Positions 1 through 8,021 are shown, counted from the stretch's first letter. The stretch: DNA of 23,140 nucleotides from a virus (IMGVR_UViG_3300046829_000015:1-23140); one strand, 5' to 3'. The notes: generated by a model not told the origin, from the letters alone. Numbers and translations are program-made.

Positions 1-3000
1 ACTGGCGGTGCCGCAGGCGGTGTTTGACTCACACGGGGAGTTGTCGGTACGGACGTAGGTGCTGGCGCAGCAGGAGGCGTAGGTGCAGGGGGAGGCTGCA
101 ACTGCGACTGTCGTACCATTTCAGGGTCTACCTCGACATAGCCAGGAGGCGGCCATGCCGGTGCAGGAGGCGGTACGATTTCTGCATTGATGGGCGCAGG
201 TGCATGCGCAGCAGGACCAACAGTGCCCGGCTTCGCTACGATAGGAACTCGCGGTGCCTTCCTAGGCGCGGTTGCTGCCGCAGGCGGTAAAGGTGCTACA
301 GACCCAGGAGCCCCAGGCTTTATGTCGCTCAGTTCCGGCAGCTTCTCCTTCAGTGCATTCAGTTCGTCGATGGGGCTCTTCGCAGCCGCAGCAGCTTCTT
401 CAGCAGCCTTCCTAGCGGCTACTGCTCGCGGATTGAGTCCGAGCCCACGAAGGTTTGTGCCAGCCATCCTGCGGTTTTTGGGCGGCGCAAGTTGTGGCGC
501 AGGCGGCAGTTTGGGCTCAGGGGCTACTGCTGCCTCCGGTGCAGGTGGCAGTTCGGGCTTTGCAGCTTCACGTTCAGCAAGTAGCTGACCTACGGGGCTC
601 AGGCCGGTCTTGCCAGGTTCGACAGTCTGTGTAGGAGGTGCTTCGATAGCTTCGTCGGGAAGGAACTGTCCAGTTTCGGGGTCTCTTGGACGTACAGGCA
701 GATCATGCGGGACAAATCGTCCAGTCTCAGGGTCTATCGGGTATCGGAATTTTCCACCACCACCCATACCGAGTGCATGCGTTTCCATCGTAGCGGACGG
801 GAATCTTGCACCTACGACATTCATAGCTGCTTCCGTCGCGGCTGCTGCGGCTCGATCCTCTGGCAAAGAAGAATAGCCCATCGGCCCGATGCCAAGCGCC
901 TTGCCAAGCCATGTGCTATCCTGCGTCGGGACAGACGACCCTACAGTATCATTGAAGTCACCGACTGGCCCATGTGCGTACGGGTTGCCTCCAACGTCCA
1001 TAGCAGTATTTTGAGCCTCTTCCGCTCCATGGTAAAAGCCTTGAGCCGCACGAATAGGCAGTCCCAGAGTGGCTATTGCAGCCATCTCGCCTGCGGTCAG
1101 TGGTCGCCGCGCATATGGCATACCGGGTTTGCTGAACAGCTTCTGGGCCTCATGCGACATCGAATGCAGTTCTTCGTCTGTGAAGTTCGGTGCCGTCGTC
1201 TCTTCATACGTCGGTGTCAAGCCTCGACGCATCCTGTCCAATGCCTCCGGTGCCATGAAGGCGCCCTTAGACATGCCAATCGTAGGATCGACCATTGCGT
1301 CCATGACGTTGATCGTCTGCGGATTGCCGTCGGCACCAGTCACCGTGACTGAATGGAACGGAGGCGCCATGCCAGCAAAGTTAGGAACCTGAGCAGGAAT
1401 CGAAGAAGGTTGCAAGTTCACCGGCGATGCAGGCAGGTTTAAGCTCTTCACATAGTCTTGCAGATTCTGTGTCTCGATATTCGGCTGAGAGAGTGTTTGA
1501 CTCAAACCAAATCCTCGCGAAGGCGGGGATAGTGCTTGTGCCATCTGGTACGGAGTCTGATCTTCTTCGCCAACGTCTGGGCTTGCGTCTGACATTTCGC
1601 TCGGGTTGATTTCAGCATACTGCGCACCTTCGTACGGCTCAGGGCTCGCATCCGACCTAATACCTGTATCGAGCATTGCATATTGACGACCGCGAGGCTG
1701 CGTAGTGCCTACATCGCGCATCTGCGGTGTGTAAGCGCCCAAGCTGTTGATCCACTTGAGGTCTTTGAGTTCATGCACAAAACGTTCGCCAGTTCCCGGA
1801 TTGAATGCAATATTCGCACCGTCGGAGCGATTACGACCACTCTCGTTTCCAGTAGCGAAGTTACTAACGTTTGATCCTTGTAGTGCGTTGGTGGCAAGGT
1901 TGTTGATACGGCCTTGAATGTCGGGTCCGTAGCCATGACCGAGTTGGCTCATAGTCGATTGAGGATAGTACCTAGAGTCTTGGATAGCCCTGGTCAGTGA
2001 GTAGCCTCGGGATAGCGCACGATTCATTACAGACTCGATATAAGCCTGCTCCGCCTGTGGTCCTTGTCCACCGACTTCGGCCTGCGTCGAAGCTGCAAGT
2101 AGCCTACGTACGTTCGGGTTTTGAAGTTCAGTACCGAACTTAGCCTGTCGCGCCTGCGCTAAGGTCTGGACAGGCACGCCCTCGAAGGACGGTTGAGCAG
2201 ATGACCGAATGGACGACGCAGGCGCACGATAGCCAGGACCGGCTACATTTGATGGTTCTGCAAAAGGCTGCTGATCGGAAGGCTGTCCCCTGCCGCCGCC
2301 ACCTGCTAGTTGAACATGCACAGGGTCTCTAGCATACGCACTGCCCTTCAAGAACTCCAGGCCAAACTGACCAGCATGCTGGTGCAGCCAGTCAAGCACC
2401 GGGCCGTGCGAGACATCCGCCGCAGTACCTCGCTCATGTCGGCTAGTACCAGGTGCTGCTGCTAGTCCACCTTGACCCTGTGGTGAATAACGAACGCCAC
2501 CGAAGGAGACAGAGCGACCTGTATAGTTTGCATAGTATTGCGCCTGAGTCTCTGGCGAACGATACAGATCAGTCAGAGTCGCTTTGGAACCTGTGGCAGC
2601 CTCCGCAGCCTGAATAGCCTGCGAAAGTCTGCTGGCAAATACAGGATTGAGATTGTGCGAACTGAGTCCTTGGCCTTTGTTGAGCAGGTATTGGTAAGGG
2701 TCCACCTGCGCTGCGACAGATGACGGACCATACTGCACAGGCTGTTGAACGGCCGAGGCTGGTGCCCTATAGCCAGGACCGGCAGATAGCGGTGACAGTT
2801 CGGCCAGGGTCGGTGCGGACGGAATAACAGGCAGCGGCACAGGCGCTCCCTGCACAGGCTCTTCCTGCACAGGCTGCGGAGGTAACGGCGACATGCCAAT
2901 GGTAGCCACAGGGGGGCCTTCATCAGCAGGAGGCGACGCCAGTGCGACTGCATGACCCAATGGAATGTGTTGATCCTCTGGAGGCAACGGCAGAGGATCA

Positions 3001-3113
3001 ACTGCAGGAATAGGCGCTACTAATCCAGGCTGTTGCTCATCGATGGCAAGGTTGTTCAACTCCTCAAGGTTGTTGTTGTCAGTATCGTCCGTGTAGTCAT
3101 CGTCTTCAGCCAT
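1..3113 (-). CDS. Large virion peptidoglycan hydrolase (M15 endopeptidase + SleB-like domain), C-terminus outside window
   Basis: The frame is open from the ATG at 3113 to the window edge, giving at least 1037 residues and no stop. I checked the frame by hand at several places. Residues 1-145 are acidic, then Pro-rich. About 150-270 look like an M15 (VanY/L-Ala-D-Glu type) peptidase: SRHERGTAAD supplies His226 and Asp233, and DPVHVQL supplies Asp263 and His266, matching the SxHxxGxAxD...H zinc-site pattern. About 335-380 (QAEVGGQG, Glu346, then SVMNRALSRG) resemble SleB-type cell-wall hydrolases. The remainder is long, Pro/Ala-rich and low-complexity. A nine-residue unit GPGYRAPAS occurs twice, before and after the M15 domain. 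The start has a modest GGGG ribosome site 8 nt upstream, just after a palindromic repeat. Last in the visible operon, it probably is an ejected virion protein that opens the cell wall during DNA entry; that role is inferred. Two dispersed palindromes lie inside it. Confidence 0.85.
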   Translation of the reverse strand, partial: MAEDDDYTDDTDNNNLEELNNLAIDEQQPGLVAPIPAVDPLPLPPEDQHIPLGHAVALASPPADEGPPVATIGMSPLPPQPVQEEPVQGAPVPLPVIPSAPTLAELSPLSAGPGYRAPASAVQQPVQYGPSSVAAQVDPYQYLLNKGQGLSSHNLNPVFASRLSQAIQAAEAATGSKATLTDLYRSPETQAQYYANYTGRSVSFGGVRYSPQGQGGLAAAPGTSRHERGTAADVSHGPVLDWLHQHAGQFGLEFLKGSAYARDPVHVQLAGGGGRGQPSDQQPFAEPSNVAGPGYRAPASSIRSSAQPSFEGVPVQTLAQARQAKFGTELQNPNVRRLLAASTQAEVGGQGPQAEQAYIESVMNRALSRGYSLTRAIQDSRYYPQSTMSQLGHGYGPDIQGRINNLATNALQGSNVSNFATGNESGRNRSDGANIAFNPGTGERFVHELKDLKWINSLGAYTPQMRDVGTTQPRGRQYAMLDTGIRSDASPEPYEGAQYAEINPSEMSDASPDVGEEDQTPYQMAQALSPPSRGFGLSQTLSQPNIETQNLQDYVKSLNLPASPVNLQPSSIPAQVPNFAGMAPPFHSVTVTGADGNPQTINVMDAMVDPTIGMSKGAFMAPEALDRMRRGLTPTYEETTAPNFTDEELHSMSHEAQKLFSKPGMPYARRPLTAGEMAAIATLGLPIRAAQGFYHGAEEAQNTAMDVGGNPYAHGPVGDFNDTVGSSVPTQDSTWLGKALGIGPMGYSSLPEDRAAAAATEAAMNVVGARFPSATMETHALGMGGGGKFRYPIDPETGRFVPHDLPVRPRDPETGQFLPDEAIEAPPTQTVEPGKTGLSPVGQLLAEREAAKPELPPAPEAAVAPEPKLPPAPQLAPPKNRRMAGTNLRGLGLNPRAVAARKAAEEAAAAAKSPIDELNALKEKLPELSDIKPGAPGSVAPLPPAAATAPRKAPRVPIVAKPGTVGPAAHAPAPINAEIVPPPAPAWPPPGYVEVDPEMVRQSQLQPPPAPTPPAAPAPTSVPTTPRVSQTPPAAPP
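22..34. repeat. Dispersed palindrome, variant
   Basis: GTTTGACTCACAC (one base off), coding for VSQT in the hydrolase gene. Confidence 0.7.
1495..1507. repeat. Dispersed palindrome, perfect
   Basis: GTTTGACTCAAAC inside the hydrolase gene (LSQT), 3 nt from a hairpin repeat. Confidence 0.9.
1511..1530 (+). repeat. Dispersed hairpin repeat, copy inside the hydrolase gene
   Basis: ATCCTCGCGAAGGCGGGGAT: stem TCCTCGC/GCGGGGA with GAAG loop, 3 nt from the palindrome at 1495-1507. It is coding here. Confidence 0.65.
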
Positions 3114-3127
3114 CGGAGTTGCCCCGT

Positions 3128-3140
3128 GTTTGAGTCAAAC
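3128..3140. repeat. Dispersed palindrome, perfect
   Basis: GTTTGAGTCAAAC between the 160-residue gene and the hydrolase start, next to a hairpin repeat. Confidence 0.9.
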
Positions 3141-3145
3141 AGCCT

Positions 3146-3165
3146 GTCCTCACGAAGGTGTGGAA
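3146..3165 (+). repeat. Dispersed hairpin repeat after the 160-residue gene
   Basis: TCCTCAC-GAAG-GTGTGGA (3147-3164), one T-T mismatch. It directly abuts the TAG stop at 3166 and lies 5-6 nt from the palindrome at 3128-3140. Confidence 0.6.
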
Positions 3166-3648
3166 CTAGTATGCCTTCTTCTTCGAACCCATGTTCTGCT
3201 GCGCCTCTGCAAGTTCCTCTTCCGTAGACATAGGCTCGATTGATCCTTGCGACGACGGCTGGGGCGGTCCATTGCCACTGAACGCAGCAGGTGGTACGCC
3301 GCCCATAGGAGGACCACGCCTCGGCATGCCGGGTGGCATACCTCTTGGAGGCATTGGGGGCATACCACCTGCTCCTGGGGGCATGCCACCTGGCGCTCCA
3401 CCGCCGCGAGGCATCATGCCACCAAGCACCATAGGCATGAATTTCTGAATGATCTGTGGAATGATCGCCGGATTGGTTGCGATCTGTTGCACCAGTTGCG
3501 GCGGTAGCATCTTCATAATCATCTGCACGATAGGCTGGGCAGTTGCTGCTAAGCCACCACCACCACCAGGCATCCCACCGACTGGCGGACCACCTGCGGG
3601 TGGCATTCCTCGTGGGGGCATTCCTCCTCCGGGGGGCATCATTGTCAT
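3166..3648 (-). CDS. Gly/Pro/Met-rich putative virion protein
   Basis: 160 residues, family not recognised. The N-terminal third and the 80-125 region are built of PPxGMPP/GGMPP-type repeats. Between them, about residues 33-77 form a hydrophobic, Met/Ile/Gln-rich stretch (PIVQMIMKMLPPQLVQ ... IIQKFMPMVLGG) that could be amphipathic or membrane-active. The C-terminus turns charged and ends with KKK. The ribosome site GGAG lies 8 nt before the ATG, and the gene starts 5 nt after the stop of its upstream neighbour, so the two are probably translated together. Its place among ejection-type proteins and before the peptidoglycan hydrolase suggests a minor virion or ejection role. That is inference from context and composition only. 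Confidence 0.75.
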   Translation of the reverse strand: MTMMPPGGGMPPRGMPPAGGPPVGGMPGGGGGLAATAQPIVQMIMKMLPPQLVQQIATNPAIIPQIIQKFMPMVLGGMMPRGGGAPGGMPPGAGGMPPMPPRGMPPGMPRRGPPMGGVPPAAFSGNGPPQPSSQGSIEPMSTEEELAEAQQNMGSKKKAY

Positions 3649-3653
3649 GGCTT

Positions 3654-3860
3654 CTACTCCTGGTTCAGTTGGTTCAGAATGTTATTCAGTACATGCACTC
3701 TGTAGTCTGGTCTTGTCGGAGGAGTTGCACGATCCGGTAGTCTCTTGTATGCTCCTTCCGGCGTCTTCCGTATGAAGTCACGAGCAACAGCGCCCATTTG
3801 ACTCCGATCGTTCTGATGCGCGAACATGTACCGTTGCTGCGCCTTGGATACGATTGGCAT
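3654..3860 (-). CDS. Small basic conserved-type phage protein (SKAQQR N-terminus)
   Basis: 68 residues, basic. It opens with MPIVSKAQQRYMFAHQ, the kind of start (SKAQxRxM) seen in small DUF3008-like phage and bacterial proteins; this is a resemblance, not a tested match. The ATG is preceded by GGAG at 7 nt, and a perfect GTTTGASTCAAAC palindrome lies just upstream of that ribosome site. No membrane segment is visible. The function is unknown. It lies in the block of putative internal virion genes. Confidence 0.75.
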   Translation of the reverse strand: MPIVSKAQQRYMFAHQNDRSQMGAVARDFIRKTPEGAYKRLPDRATPPTRPDYRVHVLNNILNQLNQE

Positions 3861-3871
3861 GGTCTATCTCC

Positions 3872-3884
3872 GTTTGAGTCAAAC
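3872..3884. repeat. Dispersed palindrome, perfect
   Basis: GTTTGAGTCAAAC just upstream of the GGAG site of the 68-residue gene. Confidence 0.9.
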
Positions 3885-3895
3885 AGGGAATGGAG

Positions 3896-5026
3896 CTAGG
3901 CGAAGCTGCTCCAGTCGCCGCCACCACCAGAATCGTTCCATGACGAACTCCACGGCGAGGCTGGATCGTATTGCGTGCTCCCGTAGGTGTCGCCTTTCTG
4001 CTGGAAGTTGGTAAAGCCAGGGTTCGGGTCGTATAGTGGTGGAGAGTACGGTGCCATTCCTCCTCCTCCAGACTGATCGACATAGCCTACACCTGGGGTG
4101 GTCCCTGGCTGGTTCTGCACTAGTCCATATTGAGGTTGCGAACCCTTGCCTCCGCCTTTGCCCAACCCAGCTAGTGCCGACGCGACACCACTCAGGTTTG
4201 GCGACTGGCCATAGGCTTTAGCAAGCTCGTTGTACGCTCCACCGACCGCAGCCGCTCCCGACTGATTGGCTGACTGGATTGCAGCAGCTTGTTGACCTTC
4301 GATTGCATTAAGTTCCTGCGGTACTGTCGAATACGGAGATGGCGCACTGGACGAACCACCTGCCATCATTTGTTGCAATGCCTGAAGCCGTGGCAAGTAG
4401 TAGTTCTGACGCTGTGCAACATCTTGTGCAAACTGCGGAATTGACTTCTCATAAGCACTAAGCAGGTTCGGACCAACACTCTGACCCTGAGCATCGTCCA
4501 GTGCTTTGATGGCTGTTGCATAGTCTGCACCACGGCCTTGGCGAAGCAGCGTTCGCCCAATGGCTTGCCTATCTCCTCCGATGACATCCTGACTCGCCAA
4601 CGACATCAGCGTATATAGCTGATTCTCGTCGGCTCCGCGGCTTGGTGCTTGATCGTACCGGAAGCCTGCAAGTGCCTTGTTGTAGTCAGGAACGGCTTGC
4701 AGACCGCGTTGGCGCTGTTCTTCGAGAATGAGCCTATTGCGAGTGGCGTCCTCGGTTAGCTTCTTCAGTTGCTCCTGTTCGCCTGCACCAACAATCGCCC
4801 TCTGTGTTGGTGTTAGATCAGTCTCCCAAGTGTTTGTAGCTGCATTGTAGCGTTGCTGATTGCCATAGGCGTCAGTACGTGTCGCTGCGGCAAAACGCTG
4901 GTTCTTCGCAGCCTGTTGCTTCTGAAACTGTAGTTGCGCAAGCTGAATTGTCTGCTCCTGAGCCTGCGCGCTAGCCTGTAGACCTGCACCGACCAGGCCG
5001 ACCAGTGCTCCCATAATCTCTGCCAT
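3896..5026 (-). CDS. Putative internal virion/ejection protein
   Basis: 376 residues. The N-terminus is a Gly/Ala-rich hydrophobic segment (about residues 2-20, IMGALVGLVGAGLQASAQ) followed by a Gln-rich helix likely to form a coiled coil (20-48). The middle (80-230) is helical and Arg/Gln/Ala-rich. The last 110 residues are Gly/Pro/Ser/Tyr-rich and disordered-looking. A short N-terminal hydrophobic segment followed by coiled coil resembles podoviral ejection proteins such as T7 gp14, but I recognise no specific homology. The ATG follows the stop of the upstream gene by 1 nt, with AGAGG upstream, indicating translational coupling. The stop is TAG and a palindrome follows 11 nt later. Confidence 0.8.
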   Translation of the reverse strand: MAEIMGALVGLVGAGLQASAQAQEQTIQLAQLQFQKQQAAKNQRFAAATRTDAYGNQQRYNAATNTWETDLTPTQRAIVGAGEQEQLKKLTEDATRNRLILEEQRQRGLQAVPDYNKALAGFRYDQAPSRGADENQLYTLMSLASQDVIGGDRQAIGRTLLRQGRGADYATAIKALDDAQGQSVGPNLLSAYEKSIPQFAQDVAQRQNYYLPRLQALQQMMAGGSSSAPSPYSTVPQELNAIEGQQAAAIQSANQSGAAAVGGAYNELAKAYGQSPNLSGVASALAGLGKGGGKGSQPQYGLVQNQPGTTPGVGYVDQSGGGGMAPYSPPLYDPNPGFTNFQQKGDTYGSTQYDPASPWSSSWNDSGGGGDWSSFA

Positions 5027-5027
5027 G

Positions 5028-6248
5028 TCACTGATCCTCTTCTTGGCCGTTGTTTATCGGATCGTATTGCTGGGCTGACACAGGAGGGGCTGACGGATTT
5101 GGAGCAGTTGGCGCATTGGGAGCAACTATCCCGCTAGGCCCCGTCCCAGCACCCTGAGACTGAAGCACAGGCGGTCCTGTCAAGGCTTCGTATGCGCCAC
5201 TTCCCATCTTCCATAGTACATCAGGTATGAACCTTTGGATAAGTGACTGTTCCGGTGCAGCAGCAGGAGCACCTGCGGGAGGCTGGTTTGTCCCCACAGG
5301 AGGCGCATTGTTCGCAGCAGGAGGCGCACCGCGAGGAGGAGGCGGCATAGCAACAGGAGGAGGCGCAGCAACAGGCGGATTCAGTGCATTGGTCGTAGCT
5401 TCAAGGTTCAGTCCACCGACGAACTTCTGAACAGCGATACGCTCAGCCGCTCCCTCCGGTGAGAATTTAGGATGCGTGAATTGCGGAACAGGGCCAGATG
5501 CTGTCATCTTCAGTGGGATGAGATGATCCATCCCTGGTATTTGCAATGCCTGCCCTCCGTTCGATAGCGTTACTATACCACCCTTGTTAGGATCGACAGG
5601 TGCAGCAGGCTTAGCAGACCCACCGGACGGGACCATGGGATTCAAAACGGAAGGAGCACCCGCAGGCCCTGCCACAGGAGGAGCCAGAGGATCGCCTGGC
5701 ATATGGAACGGTGTCGTATTGCCTGCGCCCGGATTGACTGTAGCCCAAGGCGTACCAGAAATCATCGCAGACGGCGGCGGTCTGTAACCCTGACCACCAC
5801 CGTATTGGTTAGCAGCCATGCCAGGAGCCGCACCCTGCTGGCCCGACACTGGATATGGAGGAGCCAGCCCTTGCAGTTCGGCGTATTGATTAGCACGTAC
5901 CTGCTTTGCCATTTGCTCTGCTTGTAGTCGCTCCCTAATGCCTTCTGCCGAATGTGCATTGAACTGATACGATGTACGCGCACCTGTACCTCTGCCGTAC
6001 AGTCCAGCGTTGCCACCGTACGCGCCGCCGCCCTGCACTCCATATGCGGGCGCAGGGGTCGATTGGTTGTTCGCGATGCTGGACATCTTTGCAACGCTGT
6101 ACCCAGGAGGCGCTTGCGGAATGCTCAGATCGACGTACTTGTATCCAGGAGGGGCAGGCGGATACACCTGCTTGTCCCCTCCACCGCTGCCAAAGATATT
6201 GCCGAAGGGATCACCGCGACCCCCTCCACCGACTGATGGACCAGACAT
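5028..6248 (-). CDS. Pro/Gly-rich putative virion protein
   Basis: 406 residues, extremely rich in Pro, Gly, Ala and Gln. Near the N-terminus there are two PPGY motifs (APPGYKYVDL and APPGYSVAKM). A short Gln/Arg-rich helix (GIRERLQAEQMAKQVRANQY) lies around residues 105-125, and a more ordered segment around 225-290 (GGIVTLSNGGQALQIP ... IAVQKFVGGL). The C-terminus is Pro/Ala-rich again and ends acidic. The start has a perfect AGGAGG at optimal spacing, and a palindromic repeat lies directly upstream of it. It is coupled to the next gene. Its location suggests a minor virion component; no family is recognised. Confidence 0.75.
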   Translation of the reverse strand: MSGPSVGGGGRGDPFGNIFGSGGGDKQVYPPAPPGYKYVDLSIPQAPPGYSVAKMSSIANNQSTPAPAYGVQGGGAYGGNAGLYGRGTGARTSYQFNAHSAEGIRERLQAEQMAKQVRANQYAELQGLAPPYPVSGQQGAAPGMAANQYGGGQGYRPPPSAMISGTPWATVNPGAGNTTPFHMPGDPLAPPVAGPAGAPSVLNPMVPSGGSAKPAAPVDPNKGGIVTLSNGGQALQIPGMDHLIPLKMTASGPVPQFTHPKFSPEGAAERIAVQKFVGGLNLEATTNALNPPVAAPPPVAMPPPPRGAPPAANNAPPVGTNQPPAGAPAAAPEQSLIQRFIPDVLWKMGSGAYEALTGPPVLQSQGAGTGPSGIVAPNAPTAPNPSAPPVSAQQYDPINNGQEEDQ

Positions 6249-6259
6249 GGCGTCCTCCT

Positions 6260-6272
6260 GTTTGAGTCAAAC
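6260..6272. repeat. Dispersed palindrome, perfect
   Basis: GTTTGAGTCAAAC directly followed on the minus strand by AGGAGG of the 406-residue gene. Confidence 0.9.
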
Positions 6273-6285
6273 GCTAACGGTAGAC

Positions 6286-7191
6286 TCAGAACACGAGTTG
6301 CGAGTCTTTGTTCTGATTCGCCTGAGCATTTGGATCGACGACGCCAGCCTGTGCTGTAGGATCGAACGGCAGGTTCTGCGCGCCCTGGCCAGCACCGGCG
6401 ATTGCAGCCAGCCCAGCGGTGTTGAACAGATTGCCGGAGCCGATCTTGCCTCGCAGTGTCGTGCCAAGGTTCGTAATGAAGTCGTTGAACTGCGTATCCG
6501 CACTGCTGCCATACGTGTTCGGGTCGAAGTTGTCGCCGAGCTTGAGCGTGGATGCCGCTGTACGTCCCTGATTCGCAATGTCGCGTAGGCTCTGCTGCTC
6601 GCCAGCAACTGTGGTGGTGCCGATTTCGTTCAGCTTCGCCAGCACGCCAGGGTTCTGACGGTCAAGTTCCGCTTCAGCCGCTGTCTGTCCCGATGGGGTG
6701 ATGACACCACGCGAGAGCATGTTTTGAATGATTGCATCTGCGCTCTGGCGTTGTTCAGCATCGATACCTGTCGTGTATGGACTGATGGTCTGCATGTTGA
6801 CGCGTGTTGTATCGAAGTTCCCAGGGAACAACTTGTCGAGTTGCGCATTTGCTTTGGCCTGGGCGCCAGAAGTCTCTGTGTTATAGATGCGCGCACCAAC
6901 GTCCTGGAATGCTGCGCCAGGATTCGGATCGGTCGGCGAAATGCCAGCAAGGATACTGGAAATTTGCGAATCGATGTCGGTTGCGTATTGTCCAGGGTCA
7001 AGACCCTGCTGCTGGAAGTAGTCTCTGGCAGACGCAGTACCGCCCGCTGCTGAGCTAGTACGGAGAGCCAACAGATCGGCCTTGTCTTGTGCCGCCTTTG
7101 CAGTAGCTGCATCTTGTGCCTTCTGTGCAGCCGCTTCCTGCATTTGCTCGACCTGTACGCTATTGTCTGGAGGCATGCTGGGTGACGACAT
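6286..7191 (-). CDS. Putative internal virion protein, Ala/Gln-rich
   Basis: 301 residues from the ATG at 7191, chosen because AGGAG lies 8 nt upstream. The longer open frame to 7260 would only read through the end of the acetyltransferase gene and its hairpin repeat. The N-terminus (residues 12-45) is a charged Ala/Gln-rich helix with coiled-coil character. The middle contains repeated NPG/DPNPG turns and helices, and the C-terminus is Gly/Ala-rich. No catalytic motif is visible. The upstream stop TGA lies 1 nt before this start (TGAAATG), so translation is probably coupled to the acetyltransferase. The composition matches the neighbouring candidate ejection proteins. The function is inferred from position only. 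Confidence 0.8.
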   Translation of the reverse strand: MSSPSMPPDNSVQVEQMQEAAAQKAQDAATAKAAQDKADLLALRTSSAAGGTASARDYFQQQGLDPGQYATDIDSQISSILAGISPTDPNPGAAFQDVGARIYNTETSGAQAKANAQLDKLFPGNFDTTRVNMQTISPYTTGIDAEQRQSADAIIQNMLSRGVITPSGQTAAEAELDRQNPGVLAKLNEIGTTTVAGEQQSLRDIANQGRTAASTLKLGDNFDPNTYGSSADTQFNDFITNLGTTLRGKIGSGNLFNTAGLAAIAGAGQGAQNLPFDPTAQAGVVDPNAQANQNKDSQLVF

Positions 7192-7192
7192 T

Positions 7193-7708
7193 TCATTTGC
7201 TCCTCTGCTTGTCCTCGCGAAGGCGGGGACGGTAGTGGTACAGTTTCCCGATTGATTCAAAACCGATACTCTTGATTAGCCTGTCCATTCCTTCATCGTT
7301 CCCTCCTCCGGTGTACGTCGCTCCTATAATTGTCGCCTTGCGCGCGAGTGCCCAATTAAGATACGCACGCATGAGCTTCAAAGCATTCGGTAGCGTACGC
7401 CACTCTGGCAGTATGAAGAAAAACACATCGTTTGTTGCTCGATCCCACGAGAATGCCATCGTCACACAGTAGGCACCGATGCCACCAACTATCTCCCCTA
7501 CGTCGTTTACCAACAGAAACGTCACGAAGTAACCATCGTTATTGACGTTCTGCTCCAACAAGGTCGTGACGCGACTGCGATCAACAACCACTCCAGCGTA
7601 GTTCTGAAGTTTTGGCACTTCGCGCACAGCAACCTCAACTATGTATGGAATGTCGCCCATCCCATAGCGCCGTAAGGTAGTGCTTTTGTCTCGTGTTCTT
7701 GACGGCAT
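7193..7708 (-). CDS. GNAT-family N-acetyltransferase
   Basis: 171 residues, the usual GNAT length. The pattern fits the fold: an N-terminal strand with TLRRYGMGDIPYIVEV, a central VTFLLVNDVGEIVGGIGAY pair of strands, an FFFILPEWR segment at the acetyl-CoA binding position, helix NALKLMRAYLNWALAR, and a late IKSIGFESIGKLYHY strand typical of the GNAT C-terminus. The classic Q/RxxGxG/A loop is degenerate. Such acetyltransferases are common between structural genes of phages, where the substrate is generally unknown. The ATG has AGGTAAGTGAG upstream, overlapping the end of the previous gene. The last codons encode RPRLREDKQRSK across a perfect 20-bp hairpin repeat. Confidence 0.85.
   Translation of the reverse strand: MPSRTRDKSTTLRRYGMGDIPYIVEVAVREVPKLQNYAGVVVDRSRVTTLLEQNVNNDGYFVTFLLVNDVGEIVGGIGAYCVTMAFSWDRATNDVFFFILPEWRTLPNALKLMRAYLNWALARKATIIGATYTGGGNDEGMDRLIKSIGFESIGKLYHYRPRLREDKQRSK
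7211..7230 (+). repeat. Dispersed hairpin repeat at the end of the acetyltransferase gene
   Basis: GTCCTCGCGAAGGCGGGGAC, a complete 8-bp stem (one G-T pair) with GAAG loop. It is coding for the last residues of the acetyltransferase, with no perfect palindrome beside it. Confidence 0.65.
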
Positions 7709-7713
7709 CTCAC

Positions 7714-7950
7714 TTACCTGTGTTTGGTCTGCTCAATAGCCCGGCGTATTTCGTCACAAGTCTCTGTTACCGTCACGTATTTGCCGTCTGAAGTGCTGAC
7801 CATGCAACGAACCCCCTCGGTGAAATGTTTGTTGCTCTTGCTCGACGGCGCCGCACGCATGCTAGTGATCGATGGTGCATTGATGTCAATCTCCTCTCCC
7901 GCCAAGCCATGCAGGACAATGATCACCGTTGAACCGGCGAGAATAGTCAT
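7714..7950 (-). CDS. Hypothetical small protein
   Basis: 78 residues from ATG 7950 (MTILAGSTVIIVLHG). I prefer this start to a longer one near 8019, which would read the intergenic repeats as protein, because AGGG lies 8 nt before it. A short hydrophobic N-terminal strand (TVIIVLHGLAG) is followed by a soluble, mixed sequence with a probable helix at the end (CDEIRRAIEQ). I do not recognise the family. It lies between the tail fibre and the acetyltransferase, 5 nt from the latter, and could be a minor virion or assembly factor. Confidence 0.65.
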   Translation of the reverse strand: MTILAGSTVIIVLHGLAGEEIDINAPSITSMRAAPSSKSNKHFTEGVRCMVSTSDGKYVTVTETCDEIRRAIEQTKHR

Positions 7951-7970
7951 GTCCGCAGCCCTGTTTCCCG

Positions 7971-8008
7971 CCCCCCACCTTCGTGAGGGCTTGCTTCGCG
8001 AGAATGAA
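7971..8008 (-). repeat. Dispersed hairpin repeat, one full and one partial copy
   Basis: On the minus strand: CCCTCAC-GAAG-GTGGGGG (7989-7972), preceded by a partial copy TTCTCGCGAAG (about 8004-7994). It lies between the tail fibre stop/palindrome and the next gene, in the inverse orientation to the copies at 1511 and 3146. Confidence 0.6.
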
Positions 8009-8021
8009 GTTTGACTCAAAC
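8009..8021. repeat. Dispersed palindrome, perfect
   Basis: GTTTGACTCAAAC; supplies the TGA stop of the tail fibre gene. Confidence 0.9.

Noticed and set aside
187-588. Plus-strand open frame rich in Gly/Ala/Ser
   Set aside because: It is the antisense of the Pro/Ala-rich minus-strand hydrolase gene; high-GC repeats leave antisense frames open. No ribosome site.
6010-6588. Plus-strand open frame across two minus-strand genes
   Set aside because: It crosses a junction containing the palindrome and ribosome site of minus-strand genes; no start signals and no recognisable protein.
7192-7260. N-terminal extension of the 301-residue protein (includes VPAFARTS)
   Set aside because: That string is the translation of the hairpin repeat in another frame; the ATG at 7191 has a strong ribosome site.
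7247-7261. Further palindrome copy (GATTGATTCAAAAC) in the acetyltransferase
   Set aside because: It lacks the TGASTCA core and matches only loosely; probably chance in codons for GFESI.
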